Shown in pieces: positions 16,966-24,169 of a stretch of 31,961 nt of DNA. Position numbers and translations under genes: made by a program. The notes beneath the pieces are model-generated. The model did no database searches. It was not told where the DNA came from and was given only the letters and a program-made list of their open reading frames with translations. Source of the DNA: a virus; the IMG/VR virus record IMGVR_UViG_3300050138_000259, positions 1 to 31,961 of that record. One strand, 5' to 3'. The number at the start of each line of letters is the position of its first letter. The stretch's first letter is position 1.

Positions 16966-18578
16966 TGTCGGCTGGGGATATTTTAAATCCTTCGCGAGTC
17001 CGCACGCAGGCCAACGAGCGCCTCGACACGGTCGACGCTGACGCCTTGTCATCGTCCCCACGCGGATTCCTTGACGCGTTCTCTCGCGCGATTGCAGCGG
17101 CACCGCGCAACGTTGGTAGCAGCACACCGGTGGGTCTCATCTTCCAAGGCTTCGGGCTGACCCTCAACCCGACATCGGGCAGCGACAACAAGGTCCGCGT
17201 GCAGTCTCCAGTCGGTGTCGCCTTCGACTCCAACGGGCGGATGCTCATCAAGGAGAACGGGATCACCGTCGACCTCACGTTGGCGGCAGGCTCTTCGCAG
17301 ATCTACGCGTACTTCATCGAAGACAATGCATCGACGGTTGTGCGTCGTTTCATCTCGGTGACGTCTCCATACGCGGAAGCACCAAATGCGATCCCGACGC
17401 AGCTCAAAGGCGACGTCGGCTACTGGGTCCGCAGCGGCGACCAGACCTCGATCGTGTCGACCGACGTCGTCAACGGTCAGACGACACCGCTCTGCTTCCT
17501 CGGCGTCGCGATCAACACTGCCGGCGTCATCACGATGACCGGCTACGACGTCGTCAATGCACCCAACGGACAGTACGCGGTGAACAGGCTCACGAGCGTG
17601 CTTGCACCAACCACCGCGCCGCAAGGCAACGCCGCGAACGGATCCATCGCGCATCTGCACGGCCTCATCGTCGCTGCCCTCTACCAGATCGGCCAACATG
17701 CTTGGGCCGGCTCTGCGTTCCTGACACCAACGGCAGCGAACAACTTCGGGGCCTACCAGTCGCCGCAGTCGAGCGTTCAGTTTCTCTTCGAGAAGATCAG
17801 CGCAGGCATATTCGACAACGCGCTCGAAGCAACGATGCACTCGATCTTTCAATTCGCGAACTACCAGGGACACCCCAGGGTCGTGTTCGATCACCTCGGT
17901 TTCGAGACCGGCAACTATTCCGAGATCGAAGAGAACTGGCGTGCCGCTGCGCTCTCTAGCGACTGGTCGTTTTCAGCTGGCGGCGGCAGCGGCGGCGGAG
18001 CGGTGCCTGCAGATCCGACGGCTGCATTCACGCAGAGAAGTCTGGCTGTCACGTCTGGCACGACGACGATCACCCCTCCTGGGCTGTCATCGCAGTTCTT
18101 GAACTACGTCGACAACAACGCGTGCGTCGTACTCGAAGGGACGGTGCTCACACCAGCAGCGTTGCCGGTGCTCACCGACGACAATGCTTTTGGTTTTGTG
18201 TTCGCCAATGGCGCCGGCAACAACACACGCTTTGTCTTCTACTTCAGGTCCTCGCATCCAAACTGGCGCTGCCAGTTCTACTTGGCCAACACCCTCACCA
18301 CGGACACCGACTCTGGCATCGTCGTAGCGACCTCCACGCTCTATCGATTCCGGATCGAGTTGGTCGGCTCCAACAACAGCTCGGCAGCTGCCAACACGAT
18401 GACGGCGCGTTTCTTCATCAATGGCGCGTTGATCACGACGATCACCGCGGCGTCTTGGACTCCAGACAAAGTGAAGATCTACTTCGGCGAGATCCTCCTG
18501 AACACATCCAGTTTCATCTGGACGCTCGGTCGGGTCCGCTGCCAGTACATGCACATCCTGTCGAGCGACACGGTCTAG
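16965..18578 (+). CDS. Tail fibre-like protein with lectin-like C-terminal domain
   Basis: 537 residues from ATG 16965, with GGAGG 8 bases upstream. The N-terminal half (residues 1-337) contains an attachment-type region: LDAFSRAIAAAPRNVGSST, then beta strands with repeated Gly-Asn loops and AANGSIAHLHGLIVAALYQIG. A Gly/Ser linker (SAGGGSGGG) at about 338-346 separates it from a C-terminal jelly-roll-like domain (NAFGFVFANGAGNNTRFVFY, FYLANTLTTDTDSGIVVATS, TLYRFRIELVG, MTARFFINGALITTIT). That pattern is typical of concanavalin A-like domains and suggests glycan binding on the host surface. The gene ends on a CTAG shared with the stop of the convergent minus-strand gene. The receptor role is inferred. 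Confidence 0.68.
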   Translation: MSAGDILNPSRVRTQANERLDTVDADALSSSPRGFLDAFSRAIAAAPRNVGSSTPVGLIFQGFGLTLNPTSGSDNKVRVQSPVGVAFDSNGRMLIKENGITVDLTLAAGSSQIYAYFIEDNASTVVRRFISVTSPYAEAPNAIPTQLKGDVGYWVRSGDQTSIVSTDVVNGQTTPLCFLGVAINTAGVITMTGYDVVNAPNGQYAVNRLTSVLAPTTAPQGNAANGSIAHLHGLIVAALYQIGQHAWAGSAFLTPTAANNFGAYQSPQSSVQFLFEKISAGIFDNALEATMHSIFQFANYQGHPRVVFDHLGFETGNYSEIEENWRAAALSSDWSFSAGGGSGGGAVPADPTAAFTQRSLAVTSGTTTITPPGLSSQFLNYVDNNACVVLEGTVLTPAALPVLTDDNAFGFVFANGAGNNTRFVFYFRSSHPNWRCQFYLANTLTTDTDSGIVVATSTLYRFRIELVGSNNSSAAANTMTARFFINGALITTITAASWTPDKVKIYFGEILLNTSSFIWTLGRVRCQYMHILSSDTV

Positions 18579-19204
18579 TTCCTAAGTTTGATGACCACGT
18601 GCCACGTGGTGTTACCCATCGTGTTGTCGAGCTTCCAGACGATGTCACCGGTCCAGCTGTCTGTGGGCTCGACTAGCTCTAACGTCGTCGCAAGACGCGA
18701 CTCGTTGTTGTCTTGTCGAGCTGCGAGCACCAGCCCGCCGACTGCATCGAACACCTGAGGATCGGCCTTGGTCGCTCCGCTTGGGTCGTGCCAGATGATG
18801 TCGGTCAAGCTCGGCAAGATCGAGAGCGTGGTCGAGTTCAACTCGAACGGGCATCGCTGGTTCGCTGGCGAGCTGCCAACACCATCAGCCGTGCAGATCA
18901 CGGGACCGGGCCAACCCACCGAGTCGCTCTTGCCGTAGGCGCTCCACGTCACAGAGTAGTTGCCGGGCTCGGTCATCGGCGGGGCCTTCTGGTCGACGTC
19001 TACACAAGCTGCAGTCATGATCGCTAGGACGAGCAAGCCACCACGAATCGTCAGCTCGACGCTCTCTCGGATCACTGTGGCGAGCGTAGCGCCTCGTTTG
19101 TTAGCGAACGCCTGCCAGCGCTTGCGCTCGTTTTTGCTGACGCGAATCTCGATCCGATCGAGCGAAGTCTTGCCATCACGCGGCTTGGGGCCTGGTTTTG
19201 TCAT
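18575..19204 (-). CDS. RHH DNA-binding domain joined to lipoprotein-like segment (cargo gene)
   Basis: 209 residues on the minus strand, against the late operon. Residues 17-53 look like a ribbon-helix-helix domain: strand RIEIRVS, helix KNERKRWQAFANKRG, helix TLATVIRESVELTI, after a basic KPGPKPRDGK tail. Without a stop this runs into GGLLVLAIMTAAC, where Cys67 closes a lipobox-like motif. The rest (68-209) looks exported, with Cys104 and Cys118 able to pair. A GTG at 19075-19073 (codon 44) would give a protein starting MIRESVELTIRGG with a clean lipoprotein signal peptide. Either two products share one frame, or one membrane-tethered regulator is made. Position and orientation suggest a phage 'moron' affecting the host surface, for example superinfection exclusion; this is inference. 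Confidence 0.65.
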   Translation of the reverse strand: MTKPGPKPRDGKTSLDRIEIRVSKNERKRWQAFANKRGATLATVIRESVELTIRGGLLVLAIMTAACVDVDQKAPPMTEPGNYSVTWSAYGKSDSVGWPGPVICTADGVGSSPANQRCPFELNSTTLSILPSLTDIIWHDPSGATKADPQVFDAVGGLVLAARQDNNESRLATTLELVEPTDSWTGDIVWKLDNTMGNTTWHVVIKLRN

Positions 19205-19210
19205 GGGTGA

Positions 19211-19238
19211 ACTATAAATCGTCCGTACAAATTAACAA
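19211..19238 (-). promoter_or_regulatory. Minus-strand promoter for the RHH-lipoprotein gene
   Basis: On the minus strand TTGTTA (rc of 19233-19238), a 16-base spacer and TATAGT (rc of 19211-19216) fit a sigma70-type promoter (4/6 and 5/6 matches). The expected start of transcription falls at about 19204, the ATG itself, and there is no ribosome binding site, so the mRNA may be leaderless. Confidence 0.55.
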
Positions 19239-19254
19239 GGTAATTCGTCCGTAC
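19219..19254. promoter_or_regulatory. Direct-repeat operator candidate (TCGTCCGTAC twice)
   Basis: TCGTCCGTAC occurs at 19219-19228 and 19245-19254, 26 bases apart. The first copy lies inside the spacer of the minus-strand promoter and the second just upstream of its -35. RHH proteins bind short tandem sites and often repress their own promoter, so these are the likely autoregulatory sites of the adjacent RHH gene. They also lie upstream of the divergent + strand promoter. Confidence 0.5.
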
Positions 19255-19283
19255 GATTTACGATGACGCTGATCACCCCGAGG

Positions 19284-19312
19284 TTGCAGCAATAGCCGGC
19301 AACGTTTATGCT
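19284..19312 (+). promoter_or_regulatory. Plus-strand promoter candidate for the 19337 operon
   Basis: TTGCAG (19284-19289), a 17-base spacer and TATGCT (19307-19312) precede the gene at 19337 with a leader of about 18 bases. The hexamers match the sigma70 consensus only 3/6 and 4/6. The optimal spacing and the need to restart transcription after a minus-strand gene support it. Confidence 0.4.
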
Positions 19313-19336
19313 GCTTTAGCACCCGTAGGAGGTCCC

Positions 19337-19681
19337 ATGCTCGCAGTCCGAGGAACACCAGTGAACATCAACGGCCGGACCGGCGCACCCGCTGGTCAGC
19401 CTGGTCCTGCGGCTGTGACCGCGGTCCGCGTGCAGATCCCAGTTCCAAAGGGCCGACAGCTCGGCGGGACGCCGATCGCACCGGCTACTACGTACGCGCG
19501 CTACCTGCGCATCTTCAACACGGATGCCACCAACAACCTCCTGGTGAGCTTCCTGGACGACACACAGATCACCCTCAAGCCCGGCGTCGACAGGGAGTGG
19601 GCCGGCGAGATCCCGTTCTTCACGGTGCAAGCGTCAGCTGCTACCGTTCAATGGGAAGCGTACGCGATCGTAAGTGCTTGA
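19337..19681 (+). CDS. Small beta-rich protein, unknown function
   Basis: 114 residues, with AGGAGG four bases before the ATG. It starts with a Gly/Pro-rich stretch (GRTGAPAGQPGPAAV) followed by a compact beta pattern: VRVQIPVPKGRQLGG, RYLRIFNTDATNNLLVSFLD, TITLKPG-type turn and VQWEAYAIVSA. This resembles small virion decoration or collar-type proteins but I cannot assign a family. It is the first gene after the minus-strand cargo gene and likely starts a new transcript. The next gene begins 17 bases later. Confidence 0.6.
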   Translation: MLAVRGTPVNINGRTGAPAGQPGPAAVTAVRVQIPVPKGRQLGGTPIAPATTYARYLRIFNTDATNNLLVSFLDDTQITLKPGVDREWAGEIPFFTVQASAATVQWEAYAIVSA

Positions 19682-19697
19682 ACGTCCGAGGAGCTGT

Positions 19698-20249
19698 ATG
19701 GACGAAGACAAGAAGCCGCCCCAACGTCAGCACAAGGACTACGGTGGGTTTCCTCGTCCGAGAACCGGACCATTCGAGATCCCGGTCCCTCACGTCATCG
19801 CGTCGTCGAAGCCGGATCGCCATGATCCGACGCCTCCGCCGATCCCCGGGTCGGTGTCCAACGAGGACCTTGCGGTCAAGCTGAAGGACGTCGAGAAGGT
19901 CAACGCCGACTTTCAAGGCACCACGACGCAGCGGTTGTCCAACGTCGAATCGCAGGTCACGTCGGTCGTCAGCAAGGTCAGCTCGATGGACGTCAAGGTC
20001 GACAAGATGATCGGGTTGCAGCTCGATGCAGCGAAGGAGAAGCAGACGTTCACGCTGGACGTCATGAAGATGCACGGCGAGGTCGGAACGGCGAATGAGC
20101 TGGCCGACATCAAAGTCAAGGAGTCGAAGCAGCTCGACACGATCAACGCAGGTGCGGAGAAGCGGAAACGCGTCACCAAGGCCATCCTCACCGGGCTCAC
20201 CTTGATCGGTTCCGGCGGGATCCTCCACTGGCTGCTCGGGATGCTCTAG
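19698..20249 (+). CDS. Coiled-coil protein with C-terminal membrane anchor (XhlA-like holin accessory?)
   Basis: 183 residues from the ATG at 19698, chosen for GAGGAG at 19688-19693; an in-frame GTG at 19674 lacks this. Residues 1-50 are Pro/Lys-rich and likely disordered. Residues about 55-150 show heptad character (LAVKLKDVEKVNADFQ, QRLSNVESQVTSVVSKVSSM). A basic patch (KRKRVTK) precedes one C-terminal hydrophobic segment at about 161-183 (AILTGLTLIGSGGILHWLLG). This layout, cytoplasmic coiled coil plus one terminal membrane helix, is that of XhlA-type haemolysin/holin-associated proteins of phage lysis cassettes, but it is longer than those. A virion or membrane scaffold role is the alternative. 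No endolysin gene is adjacent. Confidence 0.6.
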   Translation: MDEDKKPPQRQHKDYGGFPRPRTGPFEIPVPHVIASSKPDRHDPTPPPIPGSVSNEDLAVKLKDVEKVNADFQGTTTQRLSNVESQVTSVVSKVSSMDVKVDKMIGLQLDAAKEKQTFTLDVMKMHGEVGTANELADIKVKESKQLDTINAGAEKRKRVTKAILTGLTLIGSGGILHWLLGML

Positions 20250-20267
20250 AGGACCCCCGCGGCAAGG

Positions 20268-20296
20268 TTGAACCCTTGAGGCTCCTGCTGTAGGCT
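20268..20296 (+). promoter_or_regulatory. Weak promoter candidate before the zinc-knuckle gene
   Basis: TTGAAC (20268-20273), 17 bases, TAGGCT (20291-20296). The expected start of transcription is about 13 bases before the ATG at 20316, which has no ribosome binding site. The hexamers are only partial matches, but TAGGCTGTTT resembles TATGCTGCTTT in the candidate at 19307. Confidence 0.3.
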
Positions 20297-20315
20297 GTTT
20301 GTCAAGCGACCCCGG

Positions 20316-20756
20316 ATGCTCGACCTCGACAAACAGTCCAACGACCTCCCCACGGTGAGCGGAGAGGTGATCACTCGCGACCCGTTGATCTCGAACGTGC
20401 TGCCATCGAGCGTGGCGCGCGAGATCAAGGGCGACCAGATGCGGAACGGGGTCAAGTGGATCCCGATCTTCTGCGCGAACTGTGGTGTCGACGGAGGGCA
20501 CGTCCCGGAGCCATCGAAGGACTTCGCGTTCTACCTCTGCGACGCACACCAGAACGGTTGCGCCGAGAAGTGGACCGACGTGGTCGGCCTCATGATCGTC
20601 CCGCAGGAGAAGTTCTGGGAAGTCGCTCGGCAGGAGCAGCTCGAACGTCTTGGGCGTGAGATGACGGTCACCGAAGTCGCGGATGCTTTGAAGGATCCGA
20701 ACCACTGGCTGCAGTCGCTCCTCAGGAGCGAGGGTAATTTTCTCAAGAGGAGATGA
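20316..20756 (+). CDS. Zinc-knuckle protein of unknown function
   Basis: 146 residues. The ATG at 20316 has no clear ribosome binding site. The centre has CANCG followed about 20 residues later by LCDAHQNGC, giving C-x2-C ... C-x2-H-x3-C, a plausible treble-clef or zinc-ribbon site. The form FCANCGVDGGHVPE ... FAFYLCD is one I have seen in short conserved phage proteins of unknown role. The C-terminus is helical (EVARQEQLERLGREMTVTEV). The TGA stop overlaps ATG 20753, but the next gene more likely starts at 20759. It may be a small nucleic-acid-binding or virion factor; function is open. Confidence 0.62.
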   Translation: MLDLDKQSNDLPTVSGEVITRDPLISNVLPSSVAREIKGDQMRNGVKWIPIFCANCGVDGGHVPEPSKDFAFYLCDAHQNGCAEKWTDVVGLMIVPQEKFWEVARQEQLERLGREMTVTEVADALKDPNHWLQSLLRSEGNFLKRR

Positions 20757-20758
20757 AC

Positions 20759-21025
20759 ATGGCGAAGGCAAGAGACAAGGTTTGGTTCTGTGATGACGAT
20801 GGCGACAAGGTGCCGGCCACCGTCACCAAGGGGCAGACCCTCGTGAATGGTCTGCCCGCCAAGGACTCGTACGACGCGGAGACCGTCGACTTGTCGATGC
20901 ACACCGAGTTCACCGATGAAGGTGGCACCACTCATTCGCAGATCCACGGTGGTTACACCGGTGCGAAGCAGGCGAAGACCGAGACCGACCAACAGACCCC
21001 GGGTCGTTGGTGGCCACGCAGCTAG
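20759..21025 (+). CDS. Small acidic hypothetical protein
   Basis: 88 residues from the ATG at 20759, chosen because AAGAGGAG ends at 20752, 6 bases upstream; the ATG at 20753 lies too close to that site. It starts MAKARDKVWFCDDDGDKVPA and has alternating short strands with Asp/Thr loops (AETVDLSMHTEFTDEGG). It ends in a basic/aromatic tail (GRWWPRS). I do not recognise it. Its stop codon sits inside a short hairpin that precedes the next gene. Confidence 0.55.
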   Translation: MAKARDKVWFCDDDGDKVPATVTKGQTLVNGLPAKDSYDAETVDLSMHTEFTDEGGTTHSQIHGGYTGAKQAKTETDQQTPGRWWPRS

Positions 21026-21038
21026 CCTTCGCGCTAGC
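21021..21038 (+). other. Hairpin at the stop codon of the 20759 gene
   Basis: GCTAGC (21021-21026), loop CTTCGC and GCTAGC (21033-21038) form a 6-bp stem with the TAG stop inside its left arm. No T-run follows. It lies just before the AAGGAG of the next gene and may modulate translation coupling there. Confidence 0.4.
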
Positions 21039-21056
21039 AAAAGGAGCATGCAAACA

Positions 21057-21524
21057 ATGATGGTCTATCGTTCATCTCTCGCGACCGCCGGTAACCTCAC
21101 GACGAGTGGCACCCCGAACACCGAGACCGAGGCTTTCTTCCTGAAGCCCGGCGTTCGTAACGCGGTGTTCGCTGCGATCTCGATGCTCGGCAAGGGAGCT
21201 GGCCTCACGCAGCTCTCAGGCATCGTCATGCGCATGGTTCGATGGGGTACCGCTTCGACCGCGGGCACCGGCATCACGCCGACTCCGGTCGATCCAGGCT
21301 TCCAGGCGGCGAAGGCGACAGCTGCCTCGCGCCCCACCTCGGGGACCACCCGGATCAACGACCTCATCACCGGCTGCTCGGGTACCAACCTCGGCGGCTG
21401 GACGATGCCGAACGTCGACGCCGGGCGCGTGCTCGAAGGCGGCGGTGCGCAGAGCGTCTCCGGCTTGGATGCCTCTGGCACCGCGTCGCTGAACTACGAG
21501 TTCAGCTTCGACCACCAGGAATAG
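21057..21524 (+). CDS. Hypothetical virion-type protein
   Basis: 155 residues from ATG 21057 (AAGGAG at 21041-21046, spacing 10). The same frame is open further upstream but only by overlap with the preceding gene. Other in-frame ATGs are at 21048 and 21060. The sequence is small-residue rich with Thr/Gly/Ala loops (SSLATAGNLTTSGTPNTETE, GTASTAGTGITPTPVDPGFQ) and ends in beta strands (GTASLNYEFSFDHQE). I recognise no enzyme motif. It directly precedes the four-paralogue array and probably belongs to the same structural unit, perhaps as an adaptor. Confidence 0.58.
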   Translation: MMVYRSSLATAGNLTTSGTPNTETEAFFLKPGVRNAVFAAISMLGKGAGLTQLSGIVMRMVRWGTASTAGTGITPTPVDPGFQAAKATAASRPTSGTTRINDLITGCSGTNLGGWTMPNVDAGRVLEGGGAQSVSGLDASGTASLNYEFSFDHQE

Positions 21525-21531
21525 CTCTAGG

Positions 21532-21561
21532 CAGCCTCCGGCTGAACCGTGCGGTGGAGGC
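21532..21561 (+). other. Inverted repeat in the gap after 21524
   Basis: GCCTCC (21534-21539) pairs with GGAGGC (21556-21561), and a smaller alternative stem CAGCC/GGCTG (21532-21536/21540-21544) overlaps it. No T-run follows. It occupies the 81-base gap between two small genes and may be an RNA processing or weak termination structure. Confidence 0.3.
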
Positions 21562-21605
21562 ATACTGCTTCTGCCGCGCTGTTGTATTGTCGTCTAGGAG
21601 GCTCA

Positions 21606-21887
21606 ATGTTGGACACACAAGTCGCGCAGCTGTTCGCGACCTATCCTCGCTTGCTGCAGCTCATGTCGGAGCCGACGTCGAATGGCGCGGCGCTGCACGT
21701 GTGGTACGCGCAAGACGGACACGAGCCATCCGACGATCCGACGACGTGGCTCTCTGACGCATGCGATCTGGACGACCTTCCTGACATGGGTGGGTCATCC
21801 AAAGCTGACTTGGACGCGTTCCGATCGTTGTGCGGAGCGCTCGACGTCACGACGATCTGGTACCGGCCTGCGGCGGTCGTCTCGTGA
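21606..21887 (+). CDS. Small hypothetical protein before the paralogue array
   Basis: 93 residues from ATG 21606, with AGGAGG at 21596-21601; an earlier in-frame start has no such site. It is acidic and mostly helical at first (TQVAQLFATYPRLLQLMSEP), then loop-rich (HEPSDDPTTWLSDACDLDDL), and ends in a possible strand (VTTIWYRPAAVV). I do not recognise a family. The stop overlaps the GTG of the first paralogue (GTGA), so the two are probably translationally coupled and functionally linked. Confidence 0.55.
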   Translation: MLDTQVAQLFATYPRLLQLMSEPTSNGAALHVWYAQDGHEPSDDPTTWLSDACDLDDLPDMGGSSKADLDAFRSLCGALDVTTIWYRPAAVVS

Positions 21888-23068
21888 TCACGCAACACGA
21901 TTTCCGTTCGCCCCACGTCCTCGGCGTGCTGCCGCGCTCGATCTACGACCACGACTTCGAGGTCAAGGCGATGGTCAGGGGCATCGAGATGGTAACGGGC
22001 TGTCTGCATCCCGTGTTCATCACTGCCGCGCGCCGCGTGATCGGCATCGCGCAGGGACGTGGTCCGTTCTCGGACAACGTCCGCTTCATGCGGCTACCAC
22101 GTCGACGGCAGCAGGGACAGAACCTCGCCGCGCTCAAGAGCTTCTACGAGATGCCTTGGCCGAGCGACGACGAGATGCGGCTGATGCCATTCATCGACTC
22201 GAACAACCTCATCAACGCACTCTCCGCAGGGCAGTTTGGCCGGACGTACTTCGCGAAGACGCCGACGACGACCGGCGTTGCGAACACTTGGTACGATCTC
22301 TGGCCGGTCGCCGGCAATCCAGCCTCTGGCCTGATCAACGGCACAGCGAAGACCGCGAACATCTTTACCGACGCGAGCACCGGCGCGATCAGCCACCGCG
22401 GCAACGTGTCGACGGCAACCAAGCACATGTTGTCGAAGTGGGCTGTGACGACGGCAAACACGCCGATGCTCATGCTCTACGACCGCGTGGTGTCGTACGA
22501 CCAGAATCCGTACTCGGCCTCCGTCAACGAGACGATGACCAACACGAACGTGGCGGCGCGTTACAACGCTGGAGCCCCGGGACTTTTGATCATCTGCTGC
22601 GTCTGCACGGTGAATGGAGCCACCGCCGTAACCTTCACGCAGCTTCGATACACGAACGATCAAGGCATCGCGCTGCAGACCATGCCGACGACACCGACGG
22701 TGAACATCGTGGTCTCTGGTGCAGCGCCTACCGCGACACTTGGTGCACGCGTGATCGCACCGAGCACGGGCGCGACTCCTTGCTGGGGACCGTTCCTGCC
22801 ACTTGCCAAGAACGACTACGGCACCCGACTGATCAACGACTACACGCCAAGTGCCGCGAATACCGGCACGGTCACGTTCGCACTGGTACACCCAATCACC
22901 GAGGTGATGCTTCCCGTCGCGGCCAGTCCGACAGAGATGGACTGCGTCTACCAGATCCCAGAGCTGGAGCAGATCTTCGACGGAGCGTGCATCGCGATGA
23001 TGGCCTACCAGGTCGCGACGACTCTCTACACCCTCCAGGGGAGCATCCGCTTCGGTTGGAGCACCTAG
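21884..23068 (+). CDS. Tandem virion-type paralogue 1
   Basis: 394 residues from the GTG at 21884 (GTGA overlap); upstream extension of the frame is only overlap with the previous gene. It is the first of four related consecutive genes. Shared landmarks are YDRVVSYDQNP near residues 200-210, a following MTNTN...ARY...PGLLI segment, a TYTN-type strand, and near the C-terminus LPLAKNDYGTRLINDYT with VTFALVHPIT. These beta-rich landmarks resemble a large-phage virion family that I cannot name. It has the longest N-terminal domain of the four (HVLGVLPRSIYDHDFEVKAM), which may attach it to a different site. It is probably a decoration or fibre subunit. Confidence 0.6.
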   Translation: MITQHDFRSPHVLGVLPRSIYDHDFEVKAMVRGIEMVTGCLHPVFITAARRVIGIAQGRGPFSDNVRFMRLPRRRQQGQNLAALKSFYEMPWPSDDEMRLMPFIDSNNLINALSAGQFGRTYFAKTPTTTGVANTWYDLWPVAGNPASGLINGTAKTANIFTDASTGAISHRGNVSTATKHMLSKWAVTTANTPMLMLYDRVVSYDQNPYSASVNETMTNTNVAARYNAGAPGLLIICCVCTVNGATAVTFTQLRYTNDQGIALQTMPTTPTVNIVVSGAAPTATLGARVIAPSTGATPCWGPFLPLAKNDYGTRLINDYTPSAANTGTVTFALVHPITEVMLPVAASPTEMDCVYQIPELEQIFDGACIAMMAYQVATTLYTLQGSIRFGWST

Positions 23069-24169
23069 GTGCAGCTCGCGCCTGCGATCCATAAAGTGCG
23101 GCGTAAGGCGCGCTACAGCGAATGCGATGATGCTCGCGCGATCGTGCGAGCGGCGCACGTGTGGCGCAACGAACGCGCATGGGTGGCCATCATGCACGGT
23201 GGGCGCGTCATCGCGAACATGAAGGGCGATCCGGAAAACAACCGGACGCTGATCCTCGGCACCGATGTTCCGTACGGGTCGTACGACGACGCAGTCGCGA
23301 AGTCGTCGGGCGGCAAGCAGTACGGACCGATCTACTTCATGGACTTCATCAGCACGTCGATCGTGATCGACTGCTGGTACGACACATGGGGCTGCAGCGG
23401 AATCCCGCAGGCTGGCAACTGGTCTGGTACCGCGCTCACCGCGCGTCCGTTCACAGCGTCAACACCAGGCGCGTTGTACACGGGCCCGGCAGTCTCGCCG
23501 CAGAAGAAGTACCTCAAGCGCGCCGCGTGTTTCAACGAAGACGCGACGATGCTGGCCACGCTGATCTACGACCGCGTGCTCGCGTACGACTCGTGCACGA
23601 TGACCGCGGGCTCGCAGTCGATGACGAACACGCTCCCAGCAACGCGCTACATCTCGACAGGCGACCCCGGGCTTCAGATCTTCATCGAAGGCCAGACCGT
23701 CCACAGCTCGACCGCGGCGAACCTGACGGTGCTCACGTATGCCAACCAGGCAGGCACTGGCGGGCAAACCGTACCGACGACGCCGACGCTGACCGTGATC
23801 CCGAGCATCGCAGCGCCGACTTCAACGCTTGGCGCGCTAGGCATCATCCAGCAGAACGGAATCACGACGAAGAACCTCGGGCAGATCTACCTCAACCTTC
23901 AAGCGGGTGACCTCGGCGTCAGGTCGATCACGAACTTCACGTTCTCGGCCGCGCCGACGGGCACGAACAGCTTCGTGCTTCAGTTCCCGCTGATGCTGAA
24001 CACGGACGTTGCGATCCAAGGGATGGTGTCGGACTACGAGTTCCTATCGGGGCTCGAAGCGATCAACAAGCGGATCTACGACGACGCTTGCCTGTCGCTC
24101 ATGACGAACAGCCACGTGACTGCGACGCCTGCGTTCCTCCATGGAATGATGGAGTTTGGATCCACGTGA
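23069..24169 (+). CDS. Tandem virion-type paralogue 2
   Basis: 366 residues from a GTG directly after the previous TAG, with TTGGAG about 8 bases upstream. It aligns by landmarks with its neighbours: MQLAPAIHKVRRKARYSECD at the start, IMHGGRVIANMKGD, YDRVLAYDSCTM, MTNTLPATRYISTGDPGLQI, LTYANQAGTGGQ and, near the end, LNLQAGDLGVRSITNFTFSA. The final third ends with IYDDACLSLMTNS, shared in form with paralogues 3 and 4. No enzyme motif is visible. Divergence among the copies is large at the N-terminus and in loops and small at the strand motifs, as expected for surface proteins diversified after duplication. Confidence 0.62.
   Translation: MQLAPAIHKVRRKARYSECDDARAIVRAAHVWRNERAWVAIMHGGRVIANMKGDPENNRTLILGTDVPYGSYDDAVAKSSGGKQYGPIYFMDFISTSIVIDCWYDTWGCSGIPQAGNWSGTALTARPFTASTPGALYTGPAVSPQKKYLKRAACFNEDATMLATLIYDRVLAYDSCTMTAGSQSMTNTLPATRYISTGDPGLQIFIEGQTVHSSTAANLTVLTYANQAGTGGQTVPTTPTLTVIPSIAAPTSTLGALGIIQQNGITTKNLGQIYLNLQAGDLGVRSITNFTFSAAPTGTNSFVLQFPLMLNTDVAIQGMVSDYEFLSGLEAINKRIYDDACLSLMTNSHVTATPAFLHGMMEFGST

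Noticed and set aside
19641-20771. 376-codon minus-strand frame across three small plus-strand genes
   Set aside because: The plus-strand genes have good ribosome binding sites, a coiled coil and a zinc knuckle. The minus frame shows no domain and has typical shadow composition.
20847-21056. 5' extension of the 21057-21524 frame
   Set aside because: It overlaps the 20759 gene completely and gives a basic, low-complexity sequence. AAGGAG at 21041 supports the later start.
22094-23197. 367-codon minus-strand frame opposite tandem paralogue 1
   Set aside because: The plus strand carries one of four homologous proteins, and homology between copies fixes the coding frame.
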